Of a DNA stretch of 26,930 nt, positions 12,722 to 20,287 are shown piece by piece. Below the pieces are notes generated by a model. The model did no database searches, was not told the origin of the DNA, and saw only the letters and a list, made by a program, of their open reading frames with translations. How positions within the stretch are numbered: position 1 is the first letter of the stretch; each line of letters begins with the position of its first letter. The stretch spans positions 1 through 26,930 of the IMG/VR virus record IMGVR_UViG_3300028129_000052. The stretch is one strand, 5' to 3'. A program made the position numbers and the translations under genes. Source of the DNA: a virus.

Positions 12722-14065
12722 ATGCCAAGAATACAACGAGAATGTTGCACTAACTGTGGTGGTACAGTACAAGTCGAATTAATGATAACAAATGCACACA
12801 ATAGTAACAGGGTATGTCAACCCTGTGCTACTGTGCTGCTATTTGAATCAGCATTTGACCGTGAATGGTATCCTCGAACAATGAGGGTAAGAACAGATGA
12901 AGGATTCATGACAAGAGAGCAGAGAGATAATCTTAGTAGCTACTCATCATGTGTTATATGTGAAACAAGAGTTCATCAAGATAGATTAAGAAACGTAATG
13001 TTAAATGATGAGATACAACAAGCTTGTGGGTATTGCTCAGATAATTTAGCAACCTGTGATTCATGTTCAATTCCTCTTTATGAAGATTCTGAAAACATTG
13101 TTCATATAGGAGCATACACAAACGAAATAAGATGTAGAGAGTGTGCAGAGACAGACGAAGAACTGTATATGTGCGAAGAAGCAGAATGTGCTACGTATGT
13201 CAATCAAGAAATAGGAGAAACAGAAGATGGAGAGTATTTCTGTAGAAACCATGTTCCTCAATTAGAACCAATAAGAATATGGAACTACACATACACTCCT
13301 AATCTTAACTTCACATCAAACGCTGTAGATAACACAAGAGGAAAGTATTTCAACAGAGAGTTACCTTTTTACGGTATAGAAATAGAAGTTGATACTCCTG
13401 ACGGTATGCAACAAACAGCAGACAAATGCAGATTGATGGCTGCAGAAGACATATACTTAAAAAGAGATGCAAGTATAGACGGATTCGAAATTGTTACACA
13501 TCCTTCAACGTTCAGAGCACAAAAAGATTTGCCTTGGACTGATAGATTAAAGGAGCTAAAAAAGCATGGAGCAAGAGGGTATAACTCAGGTAAATGTGGA
13601 ATACATATACACGTTACAAAAGAAGCTTACAGCCCTATAGTGTGGTGGAAAATATTAATGTTTTCGTACAGATGTTCTTCTCAATGGAAAATGTTTGCAA
13701 GAAGAAATGGAAACTACAGATATTGTCCATACAGTTCTCCAACTCAGTACGAAAACTACAGCAGAAAAAAGACAATGTATCCTGAAGTGGAAGATAGGTA
13801 CAAGCATATAAACGTAACAGAACATACTGTAGAGTTTAGAATGTTTCGTTCAACTACTGACCATGATAGATTTTGGGCTACGTTAGAGTTTGTTTACTCT
13901 GCTATAGCATTCTGCGAGCAGCATGGATATTCATTCATGGTAAACAATAGTGCTACGGTAATATGGGATGAGTTTACTAAGTTCATTAAGAACCAAAACG
14001 AATGTCATACACTAAGAAAACACTTAAAGAAAAGAAACCTTTCAAGGGTAGGTATTAATAACTAA
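12722..14065 (+). CDS. Zinc-finger amidoligase (COOH-NH2 ligase, glutamine-synthetase-like)
   Basis: 447 residues in two parts. Residues 1-180 hold a dense series of CxxC pairs (CCTNCGG, CQPC, CVIC, CGYC, CDSC, CREC and CEEAEC, then a CRNH pair), likely treble-clef or RING-like zinc fingers for binding a protein or RNA target. From about 215, FYGIEIEVDTPDG gives the first strand with its metal-binding acids, GFEIVTHPSTF lies near 254, CGIHIHVTKEAY near 291, and TVEFRMFRSTTDHDRF near 370; these match the phage amidoligase family related to glutamine synthetase. Known family role: ATP-dependent joining of an amine to a carboxylate. Neighbours of GGCT and glutamine amidotransferase type support a peptide or amide modification set. 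The substrate is not known. Confidence 0.82.
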   Translation: MPRIQRECCTNCGGTVQVELMITNAHNSNRVCQPCATVLLFESAFDREWYPRTMRVRTDEGFMTREQRDNLSSYSSCVICETRVHQDRLRNVMLNDEIQQACGYCSDNLATCDSCSIPLYEDSENIVHIGAYTNEIRCRECAETDEELYMCEEAECATYVNQEIGETEDGEYFCRNHVPQLEPIRIWNYTYTPNLNFTSNAVDNTRGKYFNRELPFYGIEIEVDTPDGMQQTADKCRLMAAEDIYLKRDASIDGFEIVTHPSTFRAQKDLPWTDRLKELKKHGARGYNSGKCGIHIHVTKEAYSPIVWWKILMFSYRCSSQWKMFARRNGNYRYCPYSSPTQYENYSRKKTMYPEVEDRYKHINVTEHTVEFRMFRSTTDHDRFWATLEFVYSAIAFCEQHGYSFMVNNSATVIWDEFTKFIKNQNECHTLRKHLKKRNLSRVGINN

Positions 14066-14077
14066 AATTAATTAACG

Positions 14078-14302
14078 ATGAAAAATAAATTCACAATCGA
14101 CAAAGCAAGAAGTACAGATGACTTCGACAATATGTGTTTCCAACCTTCAGACGGTGGAGAATACGATGCTAAGACAGCGTTCTATATCCTTGAGAATGGA
14201 AGGGGAGGCAGCATGAGAAATGTAAAAACAGGTGTAAGCTTCATGGTAAGCTACAACTCAAGTAACAATCTTTGGGTAAGAAAACAGCTAAAGATTAAGT
14301 GA
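14078..14302 (+). CDS. Hypothetical 74-residue protein
   Basis: Starts MKNKFTIDKARSTDDFDNMC, 12 bases after the amidoligase stop. A mixed small domain with a glycine turn (LENGRGGSMRNVKTGVSFMV). It overlaps the next gene by GTGA. It may work with the amidoligase set by position only. No family recognised. Confidence 0.66.
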   Translation: MKNKFTIDKARSTDDFDNMCFQPSDGGEYDAKTAFYILENGRGGSMRNVKTGVSFMVSYNSSNNLWVRKQLKIK

Positions 14303-14451
14303 AATCAATAAGAGTTACTGAAGCAGACAGTATGCCTTTCGAAAGGTGGACAGCCTATATGTGGTGTATTTTAATAACCGAGGGATTAACAAAGACTCAC
14401 TACCTCTGCACAATAAAAGGAGAGAGTTGGATTAAACCTCACAACAAATAA
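14299..14451 (+). CDS. Hypothetical 50-residue protein, GTG start
   Basis: GTG at 14299 overlaps the preceding stop (GTGA) and opens 50 codons (MKSIRVTEADSMPFERWTAY...). It is rich in Trp and Thr. The coupling and close spacing to the next gene argue for it, although the start is not ATG. Confidence 0.5.
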   Translation: MKSIRVTEADSMPFERWTAYMWCILITEGLTKTHYLCTIKGESWIKPHNK

Positions 14452-14456
14452 AAATT

Positions 14457-15323
14457 ATGTGTTTAATTATAATAAAAGAAGTAGGAAAAGAATTAGTATC
14501 AAGAAAAATAATCAGCGAAGTATGGGAAAAGAATCCACACGGAGCAGGATTAATATACAAAAAGAAAGATGCCTCATCATACAAGATGATTAAAGGGCTA
14601 ATGACAGAAGATGATTTAACTTCTACAATAAAATCTTTAGGACTTACCAAAGATGATTGGATAGCATACCACTTACGTTGGGCTACATCAGGAGACATCG
14701 ACCAAAAGACTACGCACCCATTCGTTGTACATAACGACAAGGATATAATCAATACTCTTTCAGTCGAAAGGTCTGATAAGACCGTAATGGTAATGCACAA
14801 TGGAGTCATATACGACCTCAACGATAAGACAGCCAAAGAATCTGATACGCAACGTTTGATTAGCGAATACCTATCGAAGATTGCTTACAAGGAACTACTG
14901 TACAATGACGCAGTTAAATCTCTAATCGAAAAGTTTATCGACGGTAGTCGTTTACTAATCGTTCACGGTAGAGAAGGACACGTAACCTATGGTAAATGGC
15001 ACGAACACGAAGGATACATGATTAGCAAGCCTTACAAAGATGCTACTGTAAAGAAAGTAAGCAACAACTATAAGAGAAATCAAAAGTTCCTTGGGTTTGG
15101 TAATAGTTCACTATCACGCACTACAACTCAGTTCGACTTCCTATTCGACACCGAAGACGAAGACCCTAATCAGTTAGATATATTTCCAACCTCTTCGGTA
15201 GAAGATAGCATGAAGCTTTCTGAAGACTTCTGTAACTATTGCGGTATGTTCCGAGCATTAGTTCATGTTCCTGCCTACAATTCCGAAGTATGCTCACAAT
15301 GTATAAACGATTATCAATTATAA
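14457..15323 (+). CDS. Class II glutamine amidotransferase with C-terminal zinc ribbon
   Basis: 288 residues. Begins Met-Cys, so Cys2 would be the N-terminal nucleophile after Met removal, as in N-terminal nucleophile glutaminases. The family pattern is clear: NPHGAGLIY (26-34), HLRWATSGDID (72-82), THPF (86-89), HNGV (114-117) and SDTQ (129-132) are the expected substrate and oxyanion positions. Known reaction: removes ammonia from glutamine and channels it to a partner synthetase. The amidoligase at 12722 is the obvious candidate. A C-terminal extension carries a CxxC pair near 264 and a second near 280, a likely zinc ribbon. The second half of the gene uses more C-ending codons than the first, and a TTCACTATCACG copy lies inside it. 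Confidence 0.85.
   Translation: MCLIIIKEVGKELVSRKIISEVWEKNPHGAGLIYKKKDASSYKMIKGLMTEDDLTSTIKSLGLTKDDWIAYHLRWATSGDIDQKTTHPFVVHNDKDIINTLSVERSDKTVMVMHNGVIYDLNDKTAKESDTQRLISEYLSKIAYKELLYNDAVKSLIEKFIDGSRLLIVHGREGHVTYGKWHEHEGYMISKPYKDATVKKVSNNYKRNQKFLGFGNSSLSRTTTQFDFLFDTEDEDPNQLDIFPTSSVEDSMKLSEDFCNYCGMFRALVHVPAYNSEVCSQCINDYQL
15107..15118 (+). repeat. TTCACTATCACG repeat, copy 5
   Basis: 12-base form inside the glutamine amidotransferase gene, encoding Ser-Leu-Ser-Arg. Confidence 0.8.
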
Positions 15324-15335
15324 ACTGATGAAAAT

Positions 15336-15521
15336 ATGAATTTTAGAATGATAAGCGGAACTATTGACGGTGTTATTTATGTTAATGTGGCAAATGTTAA
15401 AATAGTGAAAAGTGGCGAGGAACAAGGTTTTTATTGTATTTATTTAGATGGCGATGTAATACCTTTTTCTGAAAAGAAAAAAAGAGATGAAGCCATTAGA
15501 GAATTAACGGGATATGTATAA
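15336..15521 (+). CDS. Hypothetical 61-residue protein
   Basis: Starts MNFRMISGTIDGVIYVNVAN with alternating beta-strand residues and ends in a helix (KKKRDEAIRELTGYV). This looks like a small beta-hairpin plus helix domain. It shows no motif. It lies 12 bases after the glutamine amidotransferase gene and just before the cassette-like stretch. Confidence 0.6.
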   Translation: MNFRMISGTIDGVIYVNVANVKIVKSGEEQGFYCIYLDGDVIPFSEKKKRDEAIRELTGYV

Positions 15522-15556
15522 TTTGTTTATAACGTTAAATATAAAAACAGTTAATT

Positions 15557-15715
15557 ATGGATTGGATAACAATAAAGTTGATGGAATACCAACTAAAAAA
15601 AGCAAAGAAACAACATAGTAAAGCAAGAGAAGATTTTGTAGAAGCCTCTTACTTTAGATTGATTGAAAGTTACAAAACTGCAATAATGTTCTTAAAAGCA
15701 AATAGTAATAATTAA
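15557..15715 (+). CDS. Hypothetical 52-residue helical protein, possible cassette gene
   Basis: ATG at 15557 opens 52 codons (MDWITIKLMEYQLKKAKKQH...), a single basic amphipathic helix region ending KANSNN. It lies between a TTTATAACGTT junction upstream and the attC-like hairpin downstream, the layout of an integron-type gene cassette. Function unknown. Confidence 0.58.
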   Translation: MDWITIKLMEYQLKKAKKQHSKAREDFVEASYFRLIESYKTAIMFLKANSNN

Positions 15716-15729
15716 TTGATTTTATATAT

Positions 15730-15805
15730 TGTTGTATGTCTTTTTTAATTGCATACAACATTGAAATAAGAAATCGTTTTAATGTTTCTTATGGAATGTT
15801 ATACG
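15730..15805 (+). repeat. Inverted-repeat stretch resembling an attC site
   Basis: Two nested inverted repeats follow the 52-residue gene. First, TGTTGTATG (15730-15738) pairs with CATACAACA (15752-15760). Second, ATAAGAAA (15766-15773) pairs with TTTCTTAT (15785-15792), flanked by CATACAAC (15752-15759) and GTTATACG (15798-15805), which also pair at six of eight positions. The whole 15752-15805 hairpin has AAC and GTT at the ends of its outer boxes and mismatched bulges, as in attC recombination sites. It does not match the strict GTTRRRY core, so a terminator or regulatory hairpin remains possible. Confidence 0.45.
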
Positions 15806-15829
15806 TTATTTTAATAATTAAATAAAACA

Positions 15830-16057
15830 ATGAATAAAGTAGAAAAAATAGACGGATATTATTTCAAATATGACTCAGAAAACAAATCGTATGAGTGTCG
15901 TGGAGAAGTGTGCTACGATGATGAGCACGATGAAGTACCTGAAGAAAATCTTTGGAAAGCAGCATTAAAGCTCGAACAAAAATTAAAAAACCAAGGCATA
16001 GAGGCTGAGGCAGAGCACTCTGAAAAAGGGTGGGTAGAAGTTTACATTTTAAATTAA
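15830..16057 (+). CDS. Hypothetical acidic 75-residue protein
   Basis: Starts MNKVEKIDGYYFKYDSENKS. A small mixed domain with a Cys pair and Glu-rich C-terminal helix (EAEAEHSEKGWVEVYILN). No family recognised. It follows the cassette-like stretch and precedes the helicase operon by four bases to the next gene. Confidence 0.66.
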   Translation: MNKVEKIDGYYFKYDSENKSYECRGEVCYDDEHDEVPEENLWKAALKLEQKLKNQGIEAEAEHSEKGWVEVYILN

Positions 16058-16061
16058 AATT

Positions 16062-16256
16062 ATGAGTGAAGAAAAAGTAATTATTGCCTATAAAGGTGGT
16101 AAATTTGAGACCCTGATTGGAAAAAAGTTAGCAATACTTCATCCAAGTCAAAGCACTATAGCTGTAACTCAAGACGGTTCAATAGTGTTCATAGGAAATA
16201 TTCAGGACTTGAGATATGTAAAAATAAAATCAAATAATAAAGAAGAAAAAGAATGA
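16062..16256 (+). CDS. Hypothetical 64-residue protein upstream of DnaB
   Basis: Starts MSEEKVIIAYKGGKFETLIG. Alternating strands (IIAYKGGKFET, STIAVTQDGSIVFIG) suggest a small beta barrel. Its stop overlaps the DnaB start by ATGA, so the two are probably coupled. No family recognised. Confidence 0.66.
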   Translation: MSEEKVIIAYKGGKFETLIGKKLAILHPSQSTIAVTQDGSIVFIGNIQDLRYVKIKSNNKEEKE

Positions 16257-17596
16257 TATACCACAGAGAATCAGAAGAAGCTGTATTGGGAACTATAATT
16301 TCTCACAAAGACTCTATATTCCGAATAGCAGATATGCTTCCTGAAGACTCTTTCTATGATGAGTTTAATCAATTCATATACAAATGCTGTTTAGAGTTGG
16401 CTAATAATTCCACAATAGATTTAATCACGGTAGTAGAGAAAGCTATGTCTAAAAGAAAGACATTATCTATCGAACATCAGGGAACTAATATAGCTCACTC
16501 AGTAAGCATCTTGTCAGGAAAGATTGGCTCAGACATTAATCTTGAACACCATGCAGAGATACTCTTAAAGTACAGGACTATACGAAAGCTTTATACTATG
16601 GGTGGAGAAATCCAAAAGAACATAGATGAAGGAATGGATATAGACGAGATAATATCTTTAACTGCAGATGGATTCAACGATGCGACATCAAACAAAAGTA
16701 AGTCAGAAGTTTACATCAACGAAGGATTAAAAGAGTTCTACGAGAACCAAAACAAAGCGTTAGATTCAAAATTACTTCCGACTTTCATTAAAGAAATTGA
16801 TACCATCATTGGAGGGTTTGAATACTCAGACCTCATCATCATAGCAGGAGCAGCAAGTATGGGTAAGACATCTTTCATGCTGAAGTTGTTGCAAAATTTA
16901 ATTAACAACGACAGAAGCGTAGCTATATTCTCATTGGAGATGAGTAACAACCAACTCTTAACGAGACTAATAGCTATGGAGACGGAGATTGACATAAAAA
17001 GAATCAGATACAATGACTTAGATGAAACCGATTGGTCAAGAATAAACAAAGTCATAGGTCAATATGAAACAAAGAGGCTTGTAATGGATGGAGCAACAGT
17101 CAAATTAAATGACGTTCTCAACAAAATAAAAAAGCTAAAGATTAAAGACGACATTGACATAGTGTTTATCGATTACCTTCAGTTGGTTACTGACAGCAAT
17201 ACAAAAAGTTCAAGAGAGCAAGAGGTTGCACGTATAGCACGTTCACTAAAAAACATAGCCAAAGAACTTAACATTGTTGTAGTAGCCCTGAGTCAGCTAT
17301 CGAGAGCATTAACTCTAAGAGATAACAAGAGACCAATGCTTTCAGATTTAAGAGAGTCAGGAGAAATAGAGCAGGCTGCAGATACAATCATGTTTGCCTT
17401 CAGAGAAGAGTATTATACCATGGATAATCCAAGAGAAATTCAGGATGCTGAAATCATTATAGCTAAGGGAAGAAACGTAGGCTTAGGTGTAGCCCACCTT
17501 AAATTCAAGCCTGGAATAGTAAAGTTTATATCCCCTTCAGAAAATGGATTATTCGGTGAAGCATTAAGTAACGCAGACAACGATGAATTTTTCTAA
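16253..17596 (+). CDS. dnaB: Replicative DNA helicase, DnaB family
   Basis: 447 residues, close to the bacterial length. The N-terminal collar helix region (SEEAVLGTIISHKDSIFRIA) is followed by the RecA-like motor. Walker A (AGAASMGKTSFML) is at about residues 198-210, VAIFSLEMSNNQL is motif H1a, IDIVFIDYLQLVTD near 300 is Walker B, VVVALSQLSR is motif H3, and RESGEIEQAADTIM carries motif H4. The family unwinds the lagging-strand template as a hexamer. As a phage copy it would be loaded at the phage origin. Nearby DnaA domain IV-like and SSB-like genes complete a replication set. No truncation is seen. Confidence 0.93.
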   Translation: MIYHRESEEAVLGTIISHKDSIFRIADMLPEDSFYDEFNQFIYKCCLELANNSTIDLITVVEKAMSKRKTLSIEHQGTNIAHSVSILSGKIGSDINLEHHAEILLKYRTIRKLYTMGGEIQKNIDEGMDIDEIISLTADGFNDATSNKSKSEVYINEGLKEFYENQNKALDSKLLPTFIKEIDTIIGGFEYSDLIIIAGAASMGKTSFMLKLLQNLINNDRSVAIFSLEMSNNQLLTRLIAMETEIDIKRIRYNDLDETDWSRINKVIGQYETKRLVMDGATVKLNDVLNKIKKLKIKDDIDIVFIDYLQLVTDSNTKSSREQEVARIARSLKNIAKELNIVVVALSQLSRALTLRDNKRPMLSDLRESGEIEQAADTIMFAFREEYYTMDNPREIQDAEIIIAKGRNVGLGVAHLKFKPGIVKFISPSENGLFGEALSNADNDEFF

Positions 17597-17777
17597 GAGA
17601 GTACCGTACACTAAGGTTATAAATGAAACAGCCAAGGCTTCAGGAAAGAATAAGGATGTAGTTCGGATAATAATTAAACACTTCCTCAGAGGAGTGATGT
17701 ATCTGCCGAGTAAGTACCTGTCTTTCAAGGAGTATGGGTTGTTTCATATGTACCGAAAAAAACGGAAGAAAGAATAG
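17583..17777 (+). CDS. HU/IHF-like small DNA-binding protein
   Basis: 64 residues, basic, beginning inside the end of dnaB (14 bases). The pattern NFSKRVPYTKVINETAKASG then KNKDVVRIIIKHFLRGV resembles the helix-turn-helix base of HU/IHF, and LSFKEYGLFHMYRKK resembles the first strand (IxGFGxF). It is shorter than HU (about 90 residues), with the DNA-binding arm cut back. Likely nucleoid or origin binding. Confidence 0.5.
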   Translation: MNFSKRVPYTKVINETAKASGKNKDVVRIIIKHFLRGVMYLPSKYLSFKEYGLFHMYRKKRKKE

Positions 17778-17782
17778 TAATA

Positions 17783-17804
17783 GTAAAAATATTTTTTACC
17801 TTTG
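17783..17804 (+). promoter_or_regulatory. Promoter with overlapping palindromic operator
   Basis: TACCTTTG (17797-17804) matches the Bacteroidetes -7 consensus and ends four bases before the ATG at 17809, implying a leaderless message. A 17-base palindrome, GTAAAAA-TAT-TTTTTAC (17783-17799), overlaps its first bases and could be the site of a repressor, for example the XRE protein at 21724. No good -33 element is present. Confidence 0.5.
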
Positions 17805-17808
17805 TAAA

Positions 17809-18018
17809 ATGGAATATGAATCTATCAACGTAGAAATTCTGTCAACAGGAAAGGATAGTCCAACAGAAATCCTCAGTATAATAAAGAAAGCACATAATAG
17901 ATATGTCGAGCAGGGAGGAACTGTTGAATGCCTTAATATGTACAGACGTTTAGTATTAAAAGCACCGCTGAACGGTAAATCAAACAAGGGCTTTGTATTC
18001 AAATCATTTTTAAACTAA
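17809..18018 (+). CDS. Hypothetical 69-residue protein
   Basis: ATG at 17809 is chosen because the -7 box ends four bases before it. Starts MEYESINVEILSTGKDSPTE, mixed alpha/beta, basic C-terminus (KSNKGFVFKSFLN). First gene of the recombination operon. An earlier in-frame ATG at 17734 would cross the promoter. Function unknown. Confidence 0.65.
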   Translation: MEYESINVEILSTGKDSPTEILSIIKKAHNRYVEQGGTVECLNMYRRLVLKAPLNGKSNKGFVFKSFLN

Positions 18019-18031
18019 AAACAACAACAAG

Positions 18032-18424
18032 ATGACAAAAGGAGAACAACTTAAAGAACTTTACAACGATTGCGGATTAGTAAAGGAAGACGTGCACAAA
18101 CACGCTCACTACATTATTATAACAAGAACAGGTATCGAAAAGATACAATACGCTAAGAATATAGATGTAGTATTTGAAGTAGTATTATGCGAGATGAATT
18201 TTTGTGCTGTAAAAGCAATAGGAACTATGCAAGTAGGAGATAAAGTAGAACGTATAGAGACATACGGTTCAGCTTACCAAGCAACCTGTAATAACAAATA
18301 CTATCTTGAGATGGCTGAGAAAAGAGCACTCTCTCGTGTAGTATTAAAGATGACTAAAGCTTATAGCTTAGGTGTATTTGGTGAGGATGAAGCTGATGAT
18401 TTCAGAAATAGAAACCAACAATAA
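18032..18424 (+). CDS. Possible recombination-associated protein (AEKRALSR motif)
   Basis: 130 residues. The N-terminal half has LYNDCGLVKEDVHKHAHYII and ITRTGIEKIQYAKNI, followed by strands. The C-terminal segment YLEMAEKRALSRVVLKMTKA and GVFGEDEADDF recalls the helix of single-strand annealing and related phage recombination proteins. The length is short for a full Rad52/ERF-type annealing protein, so the assignment is uncertain. Position beside SSB-like, RusA-like and exonuclease genes supports a recombination role. Confidence 0.5.
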   Translation: MTKGEQLKELYNDCGLVKEDVHKHAHYIIITRTGIEKIQYAKNIDVVFEVVLCEMNFCAVKAIGTMQVGDKVERIETYGSAYQATCNNKYYLEMAEKRALSRVVLKMTKAYSLGVFGEDEADDFRNRNQQ

Positions 18425-18431
18425 TAACAAT

Positions 18432-18704
18432 ATGCATTTAGAAGCAGGAAACAACAGTTACGAAATTGTATCCTTCAATCGTTTAGGTACGAGCGAAGAG
18501 GTACAAATCGTACTGAACAGATGTGAAGAAATATCTGAAGGAACAATCTTAGTCTTCAAAGATAAAAATGGTGAAGAGGTACTTGGGTTAGTAAAAGAAA
18601 CAATTCGTAGCGATGATGACCTTTATCTATACGTAGAACCAAACCCAGGTAATCAGTTAAAAGTAAATAGTATTAATTCCATACAAGTATGGGGAAAAAT
18701 TTAA
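18432..18704 (+). CDS. Hypothetical 90-residue protein
   Basis: ATG at 18432 is chosen over earlier in-frame ATGs at 18372 and 18396 because those overlap the upstream gene by many codons. Starts MHLEAGNNSYEIVSFNRLGT, mostly beta, with VWGKI at the end. It lies between the AEKRALSR-motif gene and the SSB-like gene. Function unknown. Confidence 0.64.
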   Translation: MHLEAGNNSYEIVSFNRLGTSEEVQIVLNRCEEISEGTILVFKDKNGEEVLGLVKETIRSDDDLYLYVEPNPGNQLKVNSINSIQVWGKI

Positions 18705-18710
18705 GAAAAA

Positions 18711-19337
18711 ATGGATGATTTAGATTTCACACAAGACGTACAAACAACACAATACATCAAAAGAAAAGGTATATATCTTATCAAGGTGTTAGAGTTTGAA
18801 AATTCAAAACATAAAGAAGGGTATAACAAGACTCACTTCATTAAATTTAAAGTAGAAGATGAGGTAACAGGTCATAAAACGAACCTACTATTTTGGATGC
18901 CTAAGCAGGGGGAGTCTCCTGAAAGAACAGCACTAAAGAAAAAGTTAATCAAAGAGTTCCTTGAGAACCTTGGCTGTAACTTAGGTCAGATGAAAGGTGA
19001 TGACTTGTTAGCTTGCTCAGTAGGTAAGATGTGTAAAGTAGCTCTAAGAGAAAAAGAGCGTGTGTATTTTGGCAAACAAGATGGTAAGCCGATGATTATA
19101 ACTGAGATGGATTATTACTACTCAGGAAAACCTGACGCTACGCTAACAGCAAATGAAAGCAAAATGTTTCTACCTCTTACACCAACAATGAGAGCAGACT
19201 ATGAGGCTAAGTTAGCTGAATGGAAAAGAGAACATGAGCCTCAGACTCCACAAGGAAGTTCAGAAGACACAGTTCCTGCACACGGAACATTCAACAACTC
19301 ATCTTCAACAAATGACGATGATGATTTTCCGTTTTAG
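18711..19337 (+). CDS. Single-stranded DNA-binding protein-like
   Basis: 208 residues. The middle part looks like an OB fold: KGIYLIKVLEFENSKHKEGY, THFIKFKVEDEVTGHKTNLL and later MIITEMDYYYSG. A low-complexity Ser/Thr/Gly linker from about residue 165 leads to the acidic tip DDDDFPF, the signature by which SSB recruits partner proteins. Family knowledge: coats single-stranded DNA in replication and recombination. The fold is inferred from pattern; the acidic phenylalanine tail is the strongest evidence. Two hairpins lie immediately after the stop. Confidence 0.78.
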   Translation: MDDLDFTQDVQTTQYIKRKGIYLIKVLEFENSKHKEGYNKTHFIKFKVEDEVTGHKTNLLFWMPKQGESPERTALKKKLIKEFLENLGCNLGQMKGDDLLACSVGKMCKVALREKERVYFGKQDGKPMIITEMDYYYSGKPDATLTANESKMFLPLTPTMRADYEAKLAEWKREHEPQTPQGSSEDTVPAHGTFNNSSSTNDDDDFPF

Positions 19338-19400
19338 TTCACAAATAAGTGAATGTTAACCTATAAGTTTACTTCTTCCTTGCTTAGGTGAGGGAGAAGT
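19338..19400 (+). promoter_or_regulatory. Tandem hairpins between SSB-like and NinB-like genes
   Basis: A 5-bp hairpin (19338-19342/19349-19353) is followed by an 11-bp one (19371-19381/19390-19400, nine Watson-Crick and two G-U pairs) over an 8-nt loop. The 84-base gap is large for this operon. There is no T-tract, so they may act as an mRNA processing or stabilising element, or autoregulatory site. Confidence 0.5.
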
Positions 19401-19421
19401 TAATCTCTAAAATGTTTAAGA

Positions 19422-19880
19422 ATGAGTAAGTTTAAAGAATTAGTATTCAAAGCACAAGTAAATAACGGAAGGCTGCAGTTCTATGCACCTGATTATGTTA
19501 GTGGACTTCTAAATGAACAGAACAATAAAGATGTTTACGTAACGATAAAAGAGTTCAAACAAAAAAGAAGTATCGCTCAGAATAATTGGTACTACGGTGT
19601 AGCTATACCAATGATACAACACTTCCTGATGGAAACTCAGGGAGAAAAGTACACTAAGGAAGAAGTTAATCAATACCACCTCAATACAGTAATGAAACCT
19701 TCGCTCGAAACAAAAGCTATATTCGGAAAAGTATGTGTCATCTACGATATAAAACGTACAAGCGACATGAATACAACAGAGTTTATGGAGTTCAAAGAAA
19801 GTGTTCAAATGTATTGGGCAGGGTTTGATTTAATTATACCTGACCCTAATGATTCACAAGGTTTTACAGTTAACAATTAG
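19422..19880 (+). CDS. NinB-like recombination-associated protein
   Basis: 152 residues. The block KQKRSIAQNNWYYGVAIPMI (about residues 44-63), with RSxxQNxxYxGxxxP, matches the phage recombination protein family around lambda NinB and its relatives. The downstream helix and QMYWAGFDLIIPDPND end also fit. Family knowledge: NinB-type proteins are linked to phage recombination and bind DNA, with a role in annealing-type pathways. The surrounding SSB-like, RusA-like and RecE-like genes support it. Confidence 0.62.
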   Translation: MSKFKELVFKAQVNNGRLQFYAPDYVSGLLNEQNNKDVYVTIKEFKQKRSIAQNNWYYGVAIPMIQHFLMETQGEKYTKEEVNQYHLNTVMKPSLETKAIFGKVCVIYDIKRTSDMNTTEFMEFKESVQMYWAGFDLIIPDPNDSQGFTVNN

Positions 19881-19885
19881 AAATT

Positions 19886-20287
19886 ATGAATATAAGTGTA
19901 GAAGAACTAAACGACATAGCAATTAATTCAGGAGATAAAACTATCAAGATAACATCTAAGGATGGTTTATTAATAGTTAAATACTACGAGTCAGGAGAAT
20001 TATGTTCTCAAAGATTAATAGTTAAAGAACCTGAAAAACCGATAGGTAAAAAGGTTAGAATAGAATCTGAAATGACTTACAAAAAGAAAGTTTCTTACGA
20101 CATATATATACCTGAAACTATTCAAGATGAAGATGTATGCGAGTTCATAGAAAACAAGTTATCGTTAGAAGAAAGAACGAATGAAGAATCAAAGTTTGTA
20201 GACTATGAGTTCTCAGAATCATCATCAAGATATGATGTGTATGATAAAAATAATAAGATTGTGTACGGAGGACACTTATTGATTTGA
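19886..20287 (+). CDS. Hypothetical beta-rich protein
   Basis: 133 residues, acidic, starting MNISVEELNDIAINSGDKTI with strand-rich character (TIKITSKDGLLIVKYYESGE). A C-terminal VYDKNNKIVYGGHLLI strand pair ends it. It overlaps the resolvase start by TTGA. No family recognised. Confidence 0.66.
   Translation: MNISVEELNDIAINSGDKTIKITSKDGLLIVKYYESGELCSQRLIVKEPEKPIGKKVRIESEMTYKKKVSYDIYIPETIQDEDVCEFIENKLSLEERTNEESKFVDYEFSESSSRYDVYDKNNKIVYGGHLLI

Noticed and set aside
14732-14836. Minus-strand frame within the glutamine amidotransferase gene
   Set aside because: The plus-strand frame has full family motifs; the reverse frame is a shadow with low-complexity hydrophobic sequence.
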